DNA of 64,000 nucleotides from JBBRHQ01 sp963815645 (GTDB lineage Bacteria > Actinomycetota > Thermoleophilia > Solirubrobacterales > 70-9). The notes beneath the pieces were generated by a model. The model did no database searches, was not told the DNA's origin, and saw only the letters and a list, made by a program, of their open reading frames with translations. Below are positions 46,052 through 54,706 of the stretch, piece after piece (within the stretch, counting starts at the first letter, position 1; each line of letters begins with the position of its first letter). The stretch is from NCBI GenBank assembly GCA_963815645.1, contig CAWFHL010000002.1:124001-188000 (forward strand), written 5' to 3'. The translations under genes were made by a program, and so were the position numbers.

Positions 46052-46927
46052 ATGCAGGAGATCCGCGGCGTGATCACGGCGATGGCCACCCCCTTCGGCA
46101 CCGATGGGGGGGTCGACGAGGCCGCCGCGCGAGGCCTGGCCCGCCATCTGGTCGAGCACGGCTCCCACGGCGTCGTCGTCGCCGGCACGACCGGCGAGTC
46201 GCCGACCCTGAGCGATCGCGAGAAGCTCTCGCTGCTGGGCGCGGTGCTCGAGGAGATCGGCGACGACGCCACAGTGATCTGCGGCACCGGGTCCAACGAC
46301 ACCGCGCACACGGCAGAGCTGACCCGTGCCGCCTCGGAGCGAGGGGCCCACGGCGCCCTAGTCGTCACTCCCTACTACAACAAGCCCAATCCGCCGGGGA
46401 TCCGGGCACATTTCGCCGCCGTCGCCGAGGCGGCGCCGGAGCTGCCGATCATCCTCTACAACATCCCCTCGCGGGTTGTGGTCAACATCGGCCCGGAGCT
46501 GCTCGGCGAGCTGGCGCGGATCGAGAACGTAGTCGCGGTGAAGCAGGCCAACAATGACGAGCTGCAACCGATAGCGGGCCTGGGAATCCTCGCCGGCAAC
46601 GACGACGTCTTCCGGAGGACGTTGGAGCTGGGGGGTGTCGGCGGGATCCTGGTCGCCTCCCACCTGGTCGGCCCGCAGTTGCGGGAGATCTGGGAGGCGG
46701 TGCAGGCGGGTGAGGCAGAGCGGGCGCGGCGAATAGAGGCGGACCTGCAACCGGTGCTCGAGGCGCTCGGCGTGACCAGCAACCCGATCCCCTTGAAGGC
46801 GGCGCTGGAGATGCTGGGGCTCGACTCCGGCAGGATGCGCCTGCCGATGGTGCCGGCTGACTCCGAGCAGCGAGAAGTGATCCACAGCGCTCTGGAAGGG
46901 GCCGGCTTGCTGGCGGCGGCGGGCTAG
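46052..46927 (+). CDS. dapA: 4-hydroxy-tetrahydrodipicolinate synthase
   Basis: A 291-residue DapA that condenses pyruvate with aspartate semialdehyde. The tyrosine in VVTPYYNKPNPPGI and the Schiff-base lysine in VVAVKQANNDEL are at the expected places; GTTGESPTLSDREK is the substrate loop. A TAGTCT box ends seven bases before the ATG, so the mRNA is probably leaderless. It precedes rnj, a common pairing in actinobacteria. Confidence 0.95.
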   Translation: MQEIRGVITAMATPFGTDGGVDEAAARGLARHLVEHGSHGVVVAGTTGESPTLSDREKLSLLGAVLEEIGDDATVICGTGSNDTAHTAELTRAASERGAHGALVVTPYYNKPNPPGIRAHFAAVAEAAPELPIILYNIPSRVVVNIGPELLGELARIENVVAVKQANNDELQPIAGLGILAGNDDVFRRTLELGGVGGILVASHLVGPQLREIWEAVQAGEAERARRIEADLQPVLEALGVTSNPIPLKAALEMLGLDSGRMRLPMVPADSEQREVIHSALEGAGLLAAAG

Positions 46928-46933
46928 GGCCGC

Positions 46934-48595
46934 GTGGCAGGCACGCTGCGCGTCCTCCCCCTCGGCGGACTGGGGGAGATAGGCAAGAACATGACCGTAG
47001 TCGAGCACGACGGCCGGATCGTCGTCGTCGACACCGGCCTGATGTTCCCGACCGCCGAGATGCTCGGCATCGACCTGGTGCTGCCCGACTTCTCCTACCT
47101 GCGCGACCGTGCCGCGGATATCGAGGCGATCGTCCTCACCCACGGCCACGAAGACCACGTCGGGGCGCTGCCGTACGTGCTGCGGGAGATAGGGATGCCG
47201 CCGGTGATCTACGGGGGACTGCTGACAATCGGCCTGGTCCGCTCGAAGCTAGACGAGCACAAGCTCGGCGAGGCGCCGCTGCAGGAGCTCGATGCAGGGG
47301 AGAGGGTGCCCCTCGGACCCTTCGAGCTGGAGCTGATCCACCTCTCCCACTCGATCCCCGACATGCGCGCGGCGCTGCTGAGGACGGAGGCGGGCTCGGT
47401 TCTGATGACCGGCGACTACAAATTCGACCAGACCCCGGTGGACGGGCGCCCGGCCGATGTCTCGAGGCTTGCCGAACTGGGCCGGGAGGGCCTGACCCTG
47501 CTCTGCGGCGACTCGACCAACGCCGACCGCCCAGGGGTGGCGCCGTCGGAGTCAAGCGTCGGCCCGGCCCTGATCGACACCTTCTCGCGCTGTGACGGCC
47601 GGATAGTGGTCACCTCCTTCGCCTCCAACATCCACCGGGTCCAGCAGGTGATAGACGCCGCCGTCAAGCTCGACCGGCGGGTGGCGCTGGTCGGGCGCTC
47701 GATGCGCAAGAACTTCAACATCGCCTCCAACCTGGGGATGGCCGAGGCGCCGTCCGGCCTGTTCATCCAGCCGAAGGAGATCGAGGACTTTCCCGACGAG
47801 AAGGTGGTCGTGATCTCGACCGGGAGCCAGGGCGAGCCACTCTCGGCGCTGCGCAGGATGGCCAACAACGACCACCGCGACGTCGAGCTGCATTCCGGCG
47901 ACACGGTGGTCTTCTCGGCGACCCCGATCCCGGGCAACGAGCGCGCCGTGAACGAGACGATCGACCACATCTACGAGATCGGAGCCAGGGTGGTTACCGC
48001 GCAGGACGCTCCCATCCACGCCTCCGGGCACGGCTGGCAGGAGGAACTGAAGCTGATGCTCAACCTGACGAAACCGCGGTTCGTCTTCCCGGTCCACGGC
48101 GACCACAAGCGCCTGCGGCTCCATTCGCAGTTGGCAGAGTCGGTTGGGATCCCGGCGGCGAACGTGTTCCGCGGCGGTAACGGGATCCCGCTGGAGATCG
48201 GCGAGCGCGGAGCCCGCTTCGGCGAGGACATCCACTCCGGGGTGATGTTCGTCGACGGGGTCGACATTGGCGAGCCCGACGACGTCGCGCTTCGCGACCG
48301 CCGCGAGATCTCCGCCGACGGCATCTTCATCGTCGTCGCGACGATCTCATCCGACGACGGCGAGGTGGTCGCCGACCCGGAGGTGATCTTCCGCGGGGTC
48401 CCCTTCGTCGACGAGGAGGAGGGGTTCGCCGATCAACTGCGCGATGTGGTCGAGGACTCGCTCGAGGACGCCGCCAAGGCCGGGACCCGGGAGCTGCAGC
48501 TGATCCAGGAGGACCTGCACGACGACGTCGCCTCCTTCGTCTATAAGAAGCTGAAGCGCCGTCCGATGATCCTGCCGGTCGTGGTCGAGGTCTGA
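46934..48595 (+). CDS. rnj: ribonuclease J
   Basis: A 553-residue RNase J with 5' exonuclease and endonuclease activity. The zinc motif LTHGHEDHVGAL, LMTGDYKFD and the beta-CASP motifs (GRSMRKNFNIASNLG; ASGHGWQEELKLML) are all present. The GTG is seven bases after the dapA stop. With pnp, rny and nrnA in the same window, the organism has a complete Gram-positive-type RNA decay set. Confidence 0.95.
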   Translation: MAGTLRVLPLGGLGEIGKNMTVVEHDGRIVVVDTGLMFPTAEMLGIDLVLPDFSYLRDRAADIEAIVLTHGHEDHVGALPYVLREIGMPPVIYGGLLTIGLVRSKLDEHKLGEAPLQELDAGERVPLGPFELELIHLSHSIPDMRAALLRTEAGSVLMTGDYKFDQTPVDGRPADVSRLAELGREGLTLLCGDSTNADRPGVAPSESSVGPALIDTFSRCDGRIVVTSFASNIHRVQQVIDAAVKLDRRVALVGRSMRKNFNIASNLGMAEAPSGLFIQPKEIEDFPDEKVVVISTGSQGEPLSALRRMANNDHRDVELHSGDTVVFSATPIPGNERAVNETIDHIYEIGARVVTAQDAPIHASGHGWQEELKLMLNLTKPRFVFPVHGDHKRLRLHSQLAESVGIPAANVFRGGNGIPLEIGERGARFGEDIHSGVMFVDGVDIGEPDDVALRDRREISADGIFIVVATISSDDGEVVADPEVIFRGVPFVDEEEGFADQLRDVVEDSLEDAAKAGTRELQLIQEDLHDDVASFVYKKLKRRPMILPVVVEV

Positions 48596-48960
48596 GCCAG
48601 GCCGGAACCGGGGTGGTCCGCTGACTGGGGACGTGGCCGCGTGGCCGCCGAAACCCGGGATGGTCGATCGCACCTCCCCGAACCCGAGTCGCCTTTCACC
48701 AGCCGCGCTCCCTGGATCCGCGCGATCGCTCCTGTTGTGAGCGAATCCCGGTCACCTCGGCCCCCCGAACCCTGGCAACGGGACACGCGGCTTCAGCTGG
48801 GCGGGTTCAACGTGCTGCGGTCACCTATCGTCGCGTGACGCGGCAGCCGGGGAAAGTCATTTCGGCGATCGAGGCGATGATCTCGCGACGAGCCTCCGGC
48901 CAGCTGGCCGACGAGACGGTTGGCATCCGGGGGTGAGGTCGGCCACGCCTTCCGGCGCCG
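48596..48960. other. 365-base stretch with no supported gene
   Basis: Between rnj and the 6C-like element I find short open frames but none with protein-like composition or a ribosome site. CGGTCACCT occurs twice about 70 bases apart; otherwise nothing is seen. It may hold the rnj 3' end or the remains of a lost gene. Confidence 0.4.
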
Positions 48961-48967
48961 GGCAAAA

Positions 48968-49090
48968 GGAAAGCCGCCGGGCTCTAGGGAGGGGGGAGCC
49001 CGGCGGCTGCTTCGACACGAGGTCGAAGGAGGTCCGCCGGAGCAATTTTGGGGGAGAACCCCGGCGGACCTTGTGTCTCGTCCGCGGACC
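48968..49090 (-). ncRNA. candidate 6C RNA
   Basis: Read on the minus strand there are two strong hairpins: GGTCCGCCGG/CCGGCGGACC (arms at 49061-49070 and 49031-49040) and AGCCGCCGGGCT/AGCCCGGCGGCT (arms 48997-49008 and 48971-48982). Their loops contain runs of five and six C residues. Two GC-rich hairpins with C-run loops define the actinobacterial 6C RNA. The second hairpin is followed by TTTCCTTTTG and resembles a terminator. A TAACTT box lies upstream on that strand. The two hairpins might instead only end the histidine kinase transcript. Confidence 0.6.
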
Positions 49091-49106
49091 AAGTTATGGC
49101 GGCGCC

Positions 49107-50579
49107 TTAAAGCGCCCCTAAAGAGGGAGTAACGGATTCTGAAGTCTTTTCCAGGGGAAGCCGGACCACGAACTGCGCCCCTCCCTGAGGCGACTCGCGG
49201 AGCTCGACCTCGCCGCCGTGCGAGGTAGTGACGGCGCGGACTATCGCCAGCCCCAGCCCGGTCCCGGAGCCCGCAGCGGTGTCGGCGGGCCCACCGCCAC
49301 GGACGAAACGGTCGAAGACCTGCCCGCGGGCCCCGGGAGGAATCCCCGGGCCGTCGTCGGAGACCTCGATCCACGCCGATCGTGCCGCCGCATCGACTCC
49401 AAGGCGGAGGTCGATGTGGGATCCGGCGGGGGTGTGGCGGACGGCGTTGTCGAGGAGGTTGACGACGAGCCGGTGCAGCTCGTCTGGGTTGCCCTCGACG
49501 GAGATCGGCGTCCCGTTGTCGATGCCTAGATGATGCTCGCCGCTCACCGGGGCTACCTCGGCGGCGGCGTGGCCGGCGATCTCGGCCAGGTCACAAGGGC
49601 GTTGCTCGCTTCTGCGGCCGGCGTCGGCTCTGGCCAGCAGCAGCAGGTCGGCGACCAGCCTGCTCATCCGTCGCGAGGAGCGCAGCGCGGAGTCGACCAT
49701 CTCCCGGTCCTCCTCCTGCTCCGGTTGCTCCAGGGAGGATTGCAGCAGCTCGAGGTTGGCGAGCACGCTGGTCAGCGGGGTGCGGAGCTCGTGCGAGGCG
49801 TCGGCGACAAACTCCCGCTGCATGCGCATCGCCTGCTCCCGCTCCTCTCGAGCGGAGTCCAGGGAGCGCAGCATCTGCTCCAGCGTTCGGGCCAGTTCGC
49901 CAACCTCGTCCTCGGCCTTGGGCTCGGGCATCCGCCGGGACGGGTCACGTGTCGCGGCGATCTCCCGAGCAGTCGCGGTCAGCGAGGCGATTGGCCGCAT
50001 CGCGCGGTCGGCGATCGCCAGCCCGGCGAGGCTGGCGAGAAGCGTCCCGCCGAGCACCCCCGCCGCGATGAACAGCCAGAGGCGGTCGATCGTCGACTCG
50101 ACGTCCTCGCTGCTTCGCCCGTACTGGACGTAGCCCGCGATCCGACCCGAGGGTGCGACCACCGCCGCGGTGGCGACCCTCATCGTGCCGTAGTTCTCGA
50201 CTCCGACGCTCGGGGGCCCCAGATAGACCGCGTTCGGGCTGGGTTCGATGAGCTGGCGCTGCGAATTGAAGATCCATACCGATGCGTCGTTGGATCGCAC
50301 GTAGTCCCCGAGGCGCGGCTCCCGGGTTATGTAGGAGCCGGTGGGCTCATCGCTGATCCGCAGGTCTCCGGCGAGGGTCCGCACGGCGCCCTTCAGCTCG
50401 CGATTGAAATCGTCGTGGATCCTCTGCCCCGCGAAGTGCCCGATCACCGCGCCGAAGACCAGCAGGATTGCCAAGGTGAGGCCCGCCGACGCGAGGGCAA
50501 GGCGCCAGCGCACGGGCCATGACCCGGGGCGGAGCAGGCGTCGCTTTCCCCGGCGGCCCTCGCTCTCTCCCGGCTCCAC
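49107..50579 (-). CDS. HAMP-domain sensor histidine kinase
   Basis: A 490-residue membrane histidine kinase (MprB/CutS-like). Two transmembrane helices bracket an extracellular domain of about 130 residues (LALASAGLTLAILLVFGAV and LWLFIAAGVLGGTLLASLAG), then HAMP, the phosphoacceptor H box ADASHELRTPLTSV, and the ATP-binding N and G boxes (NLLDNAVRHT, DDGPGIPPGARG). It is two bases downstream of the response regulator gene and co-transcribed with it. The signal is unknown. Confidence 0.95.
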   Translation of the reverse strand: MEPGESEGRRGKRRLLRPGSWPVRWRLALASAGLTLAILLVFGAVIGHFAGQRIHDDFNRELKGAVRTLAGDLRISDEPTGSYITREPRLGDYVRSNDASVWIFNSQRQLIEPSPNAVYLGPPSVGVENYGTMRVATAAVVAPSGRIAGYVQYGRSSEDVESTIDRLWLFIAAGVLGGTLLASLAGLAIADRAMRPIASLTATAREIAATRDPSRRMPEPKAEDEVGELARTLEQMLRSLDSAREEREQAMRMQREFVADASHELRTPLTSVLANLELLQSSLEQPEQEEDREMVDSALRSSRRMSRLVADLLLLARADAGRRSEQRPCDLAEIAGHAAAEVAPVSGEHHLGIDNGTPISVEGNPDELHRLVVNLLDNAVRHTPAGSHIDLRLGVDAAARSAWIEVSDDGPGIPPGARGQVFDRFVRGGGPADTAAGSGTGLGLAIVRAVTTSHGGEVELRESPQGGAQFVVRLPLEKTSESVTPSLGAL

Positions 50580-50581
50580 GG

Positions 50582-51274
50582 CTAGTCCTTGAGCACGTAA
50601 CCGGCGCCGCGCTTGGTGTGGAGCAGCCGAGGCTCGCCTCCAGCCTCCAGCTTGCGACGCAGATTGGAGATGAAGACGTCGATCGTATTTGTCGCCGCCA
50701 TCGGGTCGTACCCCCAGACTTCGTCGAGCAGGCGTTCGCGCGAGACCACCAGGCGGTGGTTACGCATCAGGTACTCGAGAAGCTCGAACTCGCGGTTGGT
50801 CAGCTCGATCTCGCGCTGGCCGCGGACCACCTCACGGGTATCCGGGTTGAGCCTCAGGTCCGCGACTGCGAGCGAGGCGCTGCCGCGGGGCGGGCGACGA
50901 CGCAGCAGAGCCCGGATCCGCGCCAGCAGCTCACGGCGCTCGAACGGCTTGACAAGGTAATCGTCTGCGCCGCTGTCGAGGCCGTTGACCCGGTCCTCGG
51001 TCTCGGCCCGGGCAGTGAGCATCAGGATCGGCACGTCGCCCTCTGCCCGCAGCCGGCGGCATACCTCGACCCCGTCGAGCCGCGGAAGGCCGAGGTCGAG
51101 GACGACGATGTCGGGGATGAAGTCCCCTGCGACGTTGAGTGCCTCGACCCCGTCGCTGGCGGTGCGCACGTCATAGCCCTCGTTACGAAGCGAGCGCCTC
51201 AGAACGTCGGTGATCTCGACGTCATCCTCAACCACGAGGACCCGTCCTCCCGGGATCTCGGCCTCAACGCCCAT
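50582..51274 (-). CDS. OmpR-family response regulator
   Basis: A 230-residue winged-helix response regulator. The receiver domain has VVEDD, the phosphoacceptor D60 in VVLDLGLPRLDG and the lysine in VKPFERRELLARI; the C-terminal DNA-binding wing includes LTNREFELLEYLMRNHRLVVSRERLLDEVWG. A TAACAT box lies six bases before the ATG (leaderless). It is divergent from ftsK and forms an operon with the kinase. Confidence 0.96.
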   Translation of the reverse strand: MGVEAEIPGGRVLVVEDDVEITDVLRRSLRNEGYDVRTASDGVEALNVAGDFIPDIVVLDLGLPRLDGVEVCRRLRAEGDVPILMLTARAETEDRVNGLDSGADDYLVKPFERRELLARIRALLRRRPPRGSASLAVADLRLNPDTREVVRGQREIELTNREFELLEYLMRNHRLVVSRERLLDEVWGYDPMAATNTIDVFISNLRRKLEAGGEPRLLHTKRGAGYVLKD

Positions 51275-51391
51275 GCACCGATGTTAGCCCCGGGCCTGGC
51301 CCCCGCAAGCGACCTTTAGGGTCAATTTATCCGCCCGGGCGGGGTGCGGCCATGCGCAGGGCTGGCGCACCGGGCGTCGAATGATTTGGGA

Positions 51392-53872
51392 ATGTTCGTG
51401 CGGCAGAAGAGCCGTTCCGCTTCTCCGCGCCGGCGGCCGGCGCGGAAGCCGAGCAACCCCGCAAGGCGGCGCAAGCCCGCGTCGCGGCGCCGCTCGTTCG
51501 CGCCGGCCAGGGTGGAGCAGCGCCACCTCGACATCGCAGGGCTGACGCTGATCGCAGCCGGGGTCTACCTCGCGATGGTCCTCTGGCTCGGCTGGGACGG
51601 TGGTCGGGTCGGGTCGGCCGCCGGCCAGGGCCTCAGCTTCGTCTTCGGCAAGGTTGCCTACCTGATACCCGTGGCGCTGGTCGTCTCCGGTGGGGCGCTG
51701 ATCCTCAAGCCCTTCCTGCCGGCGGTCGGGCCGCTGCGGACCGGGGGGCTCTGCCTCCTGACCGGGCTGCTACTCGCCTTCGCGGCCCAGACCGCCGGGC
51801 TGGGGCCCAACCGACCGCCGCGGCCCGAGAGCTTCGACTCCAGCTGGTTCCCGCATCACGGCGGGGTCGTGGGGGAGTCGCTCTACTGGGCGACCTCGAC
51901 CCTGTTCCAGCGAATCGGCGCCCACCTCGTCGCGTTGCTGCTGATCATCGTCGGGGCGCTGCTGCTCACCGGGACTTCGATCGCAACCGTGCTCAGTGCC
52001 GGAGGCCGCGCCATGCGACGGGCGCGCGAGGGCACCGGGGAGATCGCCCGCAGCGTGGCCGCCTCGCGCCGCCCCTGGGAAGAGGACAGCGGCTTTGGCG
52101 ACGCTCAGGGCGAGACCGACGTCATGGACGCATATCCCGACGAGGACGCCATCGCGCCGACCGTTGCCATCCTCGACGAGGAAGGAAGCGCCGACGACCC
52201 GGACCACGAAGCGGTCACCGAGGACTTTGACGCGGAGCTTCACGAGCTCGAGTCCGAGGCCGGCAACGAGCAGCATGAGGCCGAGACCGAGGCGGTCGAG
52301 ATCGCCGAGAAGGGGGAGGCGCCGACCACCCCGATGGGCCAGAAGCGCGGCGTCACCACTTCGGAGGAAATCAACTACAAGCTCCCGCCGAGGAACGCGC
52401 TCGAGAAGGGCCGCAAGGACTCCGGGCCGGACCCCCGTGACCACGAGGCGGTGGGGCGCAAGCTGGTCGAGGCCCTGGGGCATTTCGGGGTCGAGGCGAA
52501 GATCGTCGGCATCGTCAGCGGCCCCCACGTCTCCCGCTACGAGTTGAGGTTGGCACCGGGGATCAAGGTGAAGAAAGTCACCGAGCTGGCAAACGACCTC
52601 GCCTACGCCCTCGCCTCCACCGACATCCGGATCCTGGCGCCGATACCCGGCAAGCAGGCGGTCGGAGTCGAGGTGCCGAACTCGAGGCGCAAGATCGTCC
52701 GCCTCGGCGACATCTACCGCGGGCGCCCGGAGAAGACCTCGCCGCTGGTCGCCTGGCTGGGCAAGGGAATCGACGGCAACGCGGTGTGGACCGATCTGGC
52801 GAAGATGCCCCACGTTCTGGTCGCCGGAACCACCGGATCGGGCAAGTCTGGCTGCGTCAATGCGATCCTCTCCTCGATCCTCATGCTCGCTTCGCCGAAC
52901 GAGGTGCGCCTCGTCCTGGTCGACCCGAAGCAGGTCGAGCTGAACCACTACGAGACGGTTCCCCACCTGCTGACCCCCGTGGTCACCTCGCCGCGGCTCG
53001 CCGCCAACGTGCTCGCCAATCTGATCGGTGAGATGGAGAGCCGCTACGGGATCATGGGCGAGGCCCGCTGCCGCAACCTCGGCGAGCTGAACCGGGCCAG
53101 GGCGAAGGCAGGCGAGGCGCCGCTGCCCCACATCCTCTGCGTGATCGACGAGCTCGCCGACCTGATGATGGTCGCTCCGGCCGAGGTCGAGGACTCGGTC
53201 ATCAGGTTGGCCCAGAAGTCCCGGGCCACCGGGATCCACCTGGTGCTCGCGACCCAGCGTCCCTCGACGGACATCATCACCGGGACGATCAAGGTGAACA
53301 TCCCGGCCAGGATCGCCTTCGCCGTCTCTTCGCAAACCGACTCGAGGGTGATTCTCGACCAGGGCGGCGCCGAGGCGCTGCTCGGGCAGGGGGACATGCT
53401 GTTTCGCGGCGCCGGCACCTCGAAGCTGGCGCGGATCCAGGGCGCCTTCGTCACCGAGGAGGAGATCGCCCGGATCACCAAGCACTGGTCGAGGCAGGGT
53501 GAGCCCGAGTTCGAAGAGGAGCTGCTGGAGACCCGCGAGGAGGTCGGCGGCGAGGACGACGGCGAGTTCAACCCCGATCAGGACGACCTGCTCGAGGAGG
53601 CGATCCGGCTCGTGGTGCAGACCGAGACCGCCTCGGTCTCGATGATCCAGCGCCGCCTCAGGGTCGGCTACACCCGCGCCGGGCGGCTGATCGACATGCT
53701 CGAGCGCCGCGGGGTGATCTCCGGATATGAGGGGTCAAAGCCCCGGCAGGTGCTGATCACCGAGGCCGATTTGCAGCGGGTGCTCGGGGGCCTGGGGTCC
53801 GATCCCCCTGCCGAGCCGGCCATGCCCGAGGACGCGGGGGCCGAGCCGGTCGCGAACGCGAACGACGCCTGA
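51392..53872 (+). CDS. ftsK: FtsK/SpoIIIE DNA translocase
   Basis: An 826-residue DNA pump. A basic N terminus (RRRPARKPSNPARRRKPASRRR) precedes four hydrophobic helices, an acidic linker of about 150 residues, then the motor: Walker A VAGTTGSGKSGCVNAI, Walker B LCVIDELADLMM, and a C-terminal winged-helix gamma domain (SVSMIQRRLRVGYTRAGRLID) that reads polar KOPS/SRS-like sites. It moves chromosome ends during division. The ATG at 51392 is the likeliest start; a GTG at 51344 in frame is possible. Confidence 0.95.
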   Translation: MFVRQKSRSASPRRRPARKPSNPARRRKPASRRRSFAPARVEQRHLDIAGLTLIAAGVYLAMVLWLGWDGGRVGSAAGQGLSFVFGKVAYLIPVALVVSGGALILKPFLPAVGPLRTGGLCLLTGLLLAFAAQTAGLGPNRPPRPESFDSSWFPHHGGVVGESLYWATSTLFQRIGAHLVALLLIIVGALLLTGTSIATVLSAGGRAMRRAREGTGEIARSVAASRRPWEEDSGFGDAQGETDVMDAYPDEDAIAPTVAILDEEGSADDPDHEAVTEDFDAELHELESEAGNEQHEAETEAVEIAEKGEAPTTPMGQKRGVTTSEEINYKLPPRNALEKGRKDSGPDPRDHEAVGRKLVEALGHFGVEAKIVGIVSGPHVSRYELRLAPGIKVKKVTELANDLAYALASTDIRILAPIPGKQAVGVEVPNSRRKIVRLGDIYRGRPEKTSPLVAWLGKGIDGNAVWTDLAKMPHVLVAGTTGSGKSGCVNAILSSILMLASPNEVRLVLVDPKQVELNHYETVPHLLTPVVTSPRLAANVLANLIGEMESRYGIMGEARCRNLGELNRARAKAGEAPLPHILCVIDELADLMMVAPAEVEDSVIRLAQKSRATGIHLVLATQRPSTDIITGTIKVNIPARIAFAVSSQTDSRVILDQGGAEALLGQGDMLFRGAGTSKLARIQGAFVTEEEIARITKHWSRQGEPEFEEELLETREEVGGEDDGEFNPDQDDLLEEAIRLVVQTETASVSMIQRRLRVGYTRAGRLIDMLERRGVISGYEGSKPRQVLITEADLQRVLGGLGSDPPAEPAMPEDAGAEPVANANDA

Positions 53873-53935
53873 GCGCGCCCCGCAGGCGACAAATCGAGCC
53901 GCCACGGGCGTCCTCCCGTAGGACAATGGAGACTG

Positions 53936-54706
53936 ATGTCACCGCTTGAGACAGCCATAGGAGCGACCCTGCGCGACACCCGGGCGCGGCGCAAGGTTGA
54001 CCTCACTCAGGTCGAATCGGAGACCAAGATCCGGGTGCGCTACCTGCGGGCACTCGAAAACGAGGAGTGGGACGTGCTTCCCGGCGGCGCCTACACGCGC
54101 AGCTTCATCCGCACCTACGCGACCTTCCTGGGGCTTGACGGCGAGAGGCTCGCCGACACCTACCGCCGCGAGTACGAGCAGACCGCGGCGGAGCGCCCCG
54201 CCCGCCACGAGCCGATCCCGGCGCCGAGGCCGCCCGGAAGCGGCGGAGGCGGTGGCATATCCAGGGTCGCGTTGGCGGGGCTGATCTCGGTGGCGCTGAT
54301 CGCCGTCCTGATCGTGATCGGCCTTCTCAGCGGCGGCTCGGAGAACAGCCACCCGGCCCCATCCGCGAAGAAGGGCAACGGGCATCGCGGCAAGTCCGTC
54401 CACAAACAATCAAAGGCGCCCGCCGGTGTGACCCTGCGTCTGGTGGCCGAGGCCGACGTCTGGGTCTGCCTGGTCAACGCCAAGGGCAACAACCTGATCG
54501 CGGGGGAGATACTCGGGGCCGGCACCCGAACCCGTCTCTACCGCTCCGGTAGGTTCACCGTCTCCTTCGGAAACGGCTCGGTGAGGATGCAGGTGAACGG
54601 AAGGCAGGCGCCACTCGAGGCCACCCCCAACCCGATCGGCTACCAGATCGCCCCCGGTGGCGGCGTCCAGCCGCTTCCGGGAAGCGCCCGGCCGACCTGC
54701 CAGTGA
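53936..54706 (+). CDS. RodZ-like helix-turn-helix membrane protein
   Basis: A 256-residue protein with an N-terminal HTH_25-type helix-turn-helix (TLRDTRARRKVDLTQVESETKIRVRYLRALENEEW), a proline-rich linker, one transmembrane helix (VALAGLISVALIAVLIVIGLL) and a C-terminal DUF4115 beta-domain with VTLRLVAEADVWVCLV. This is the RodZ layout; RodZ links MreB to the membrane, but in genomes without MreB its role is unclear. GACAAT lies ten bases before the ATG. It overlaps cinA by four bases. Confidence 0.88.
   Translation: MSPLETAIGATLRDTRARRKVDLTQVESETKIRVRYLRALENEEWDVLPGGAYTRSFIRTYATFLGLDGERLADTYRREYEQTAAERPARHEPIPAPRPPGSGGGGGISRVALAGLISVALIAVLIVIGLLSGGSENSHPAPSAKKGNGHRGKSVHKQSKAPAGVTLRLVAEADVWVCLVNAKGNNLIAGEILGAGTRTRLYRSGRFTVSFGNGSVRMQVNGRQAPLEATPNPIGYQIAPGGGVQPLPGSARPTCQ

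Noticed and set aside
48641..48838. 65-residue open frame after rnj
   Set aside because: No ribosome site, Pro/Arg/Ser-rich composition and no recognisable pattern.
48740..48840. possible tRNA-like segment with GGTTCAAC
   Set aside because: A T-loop-like string is present but no acceptor, D or anticodon stems can be formed around it.
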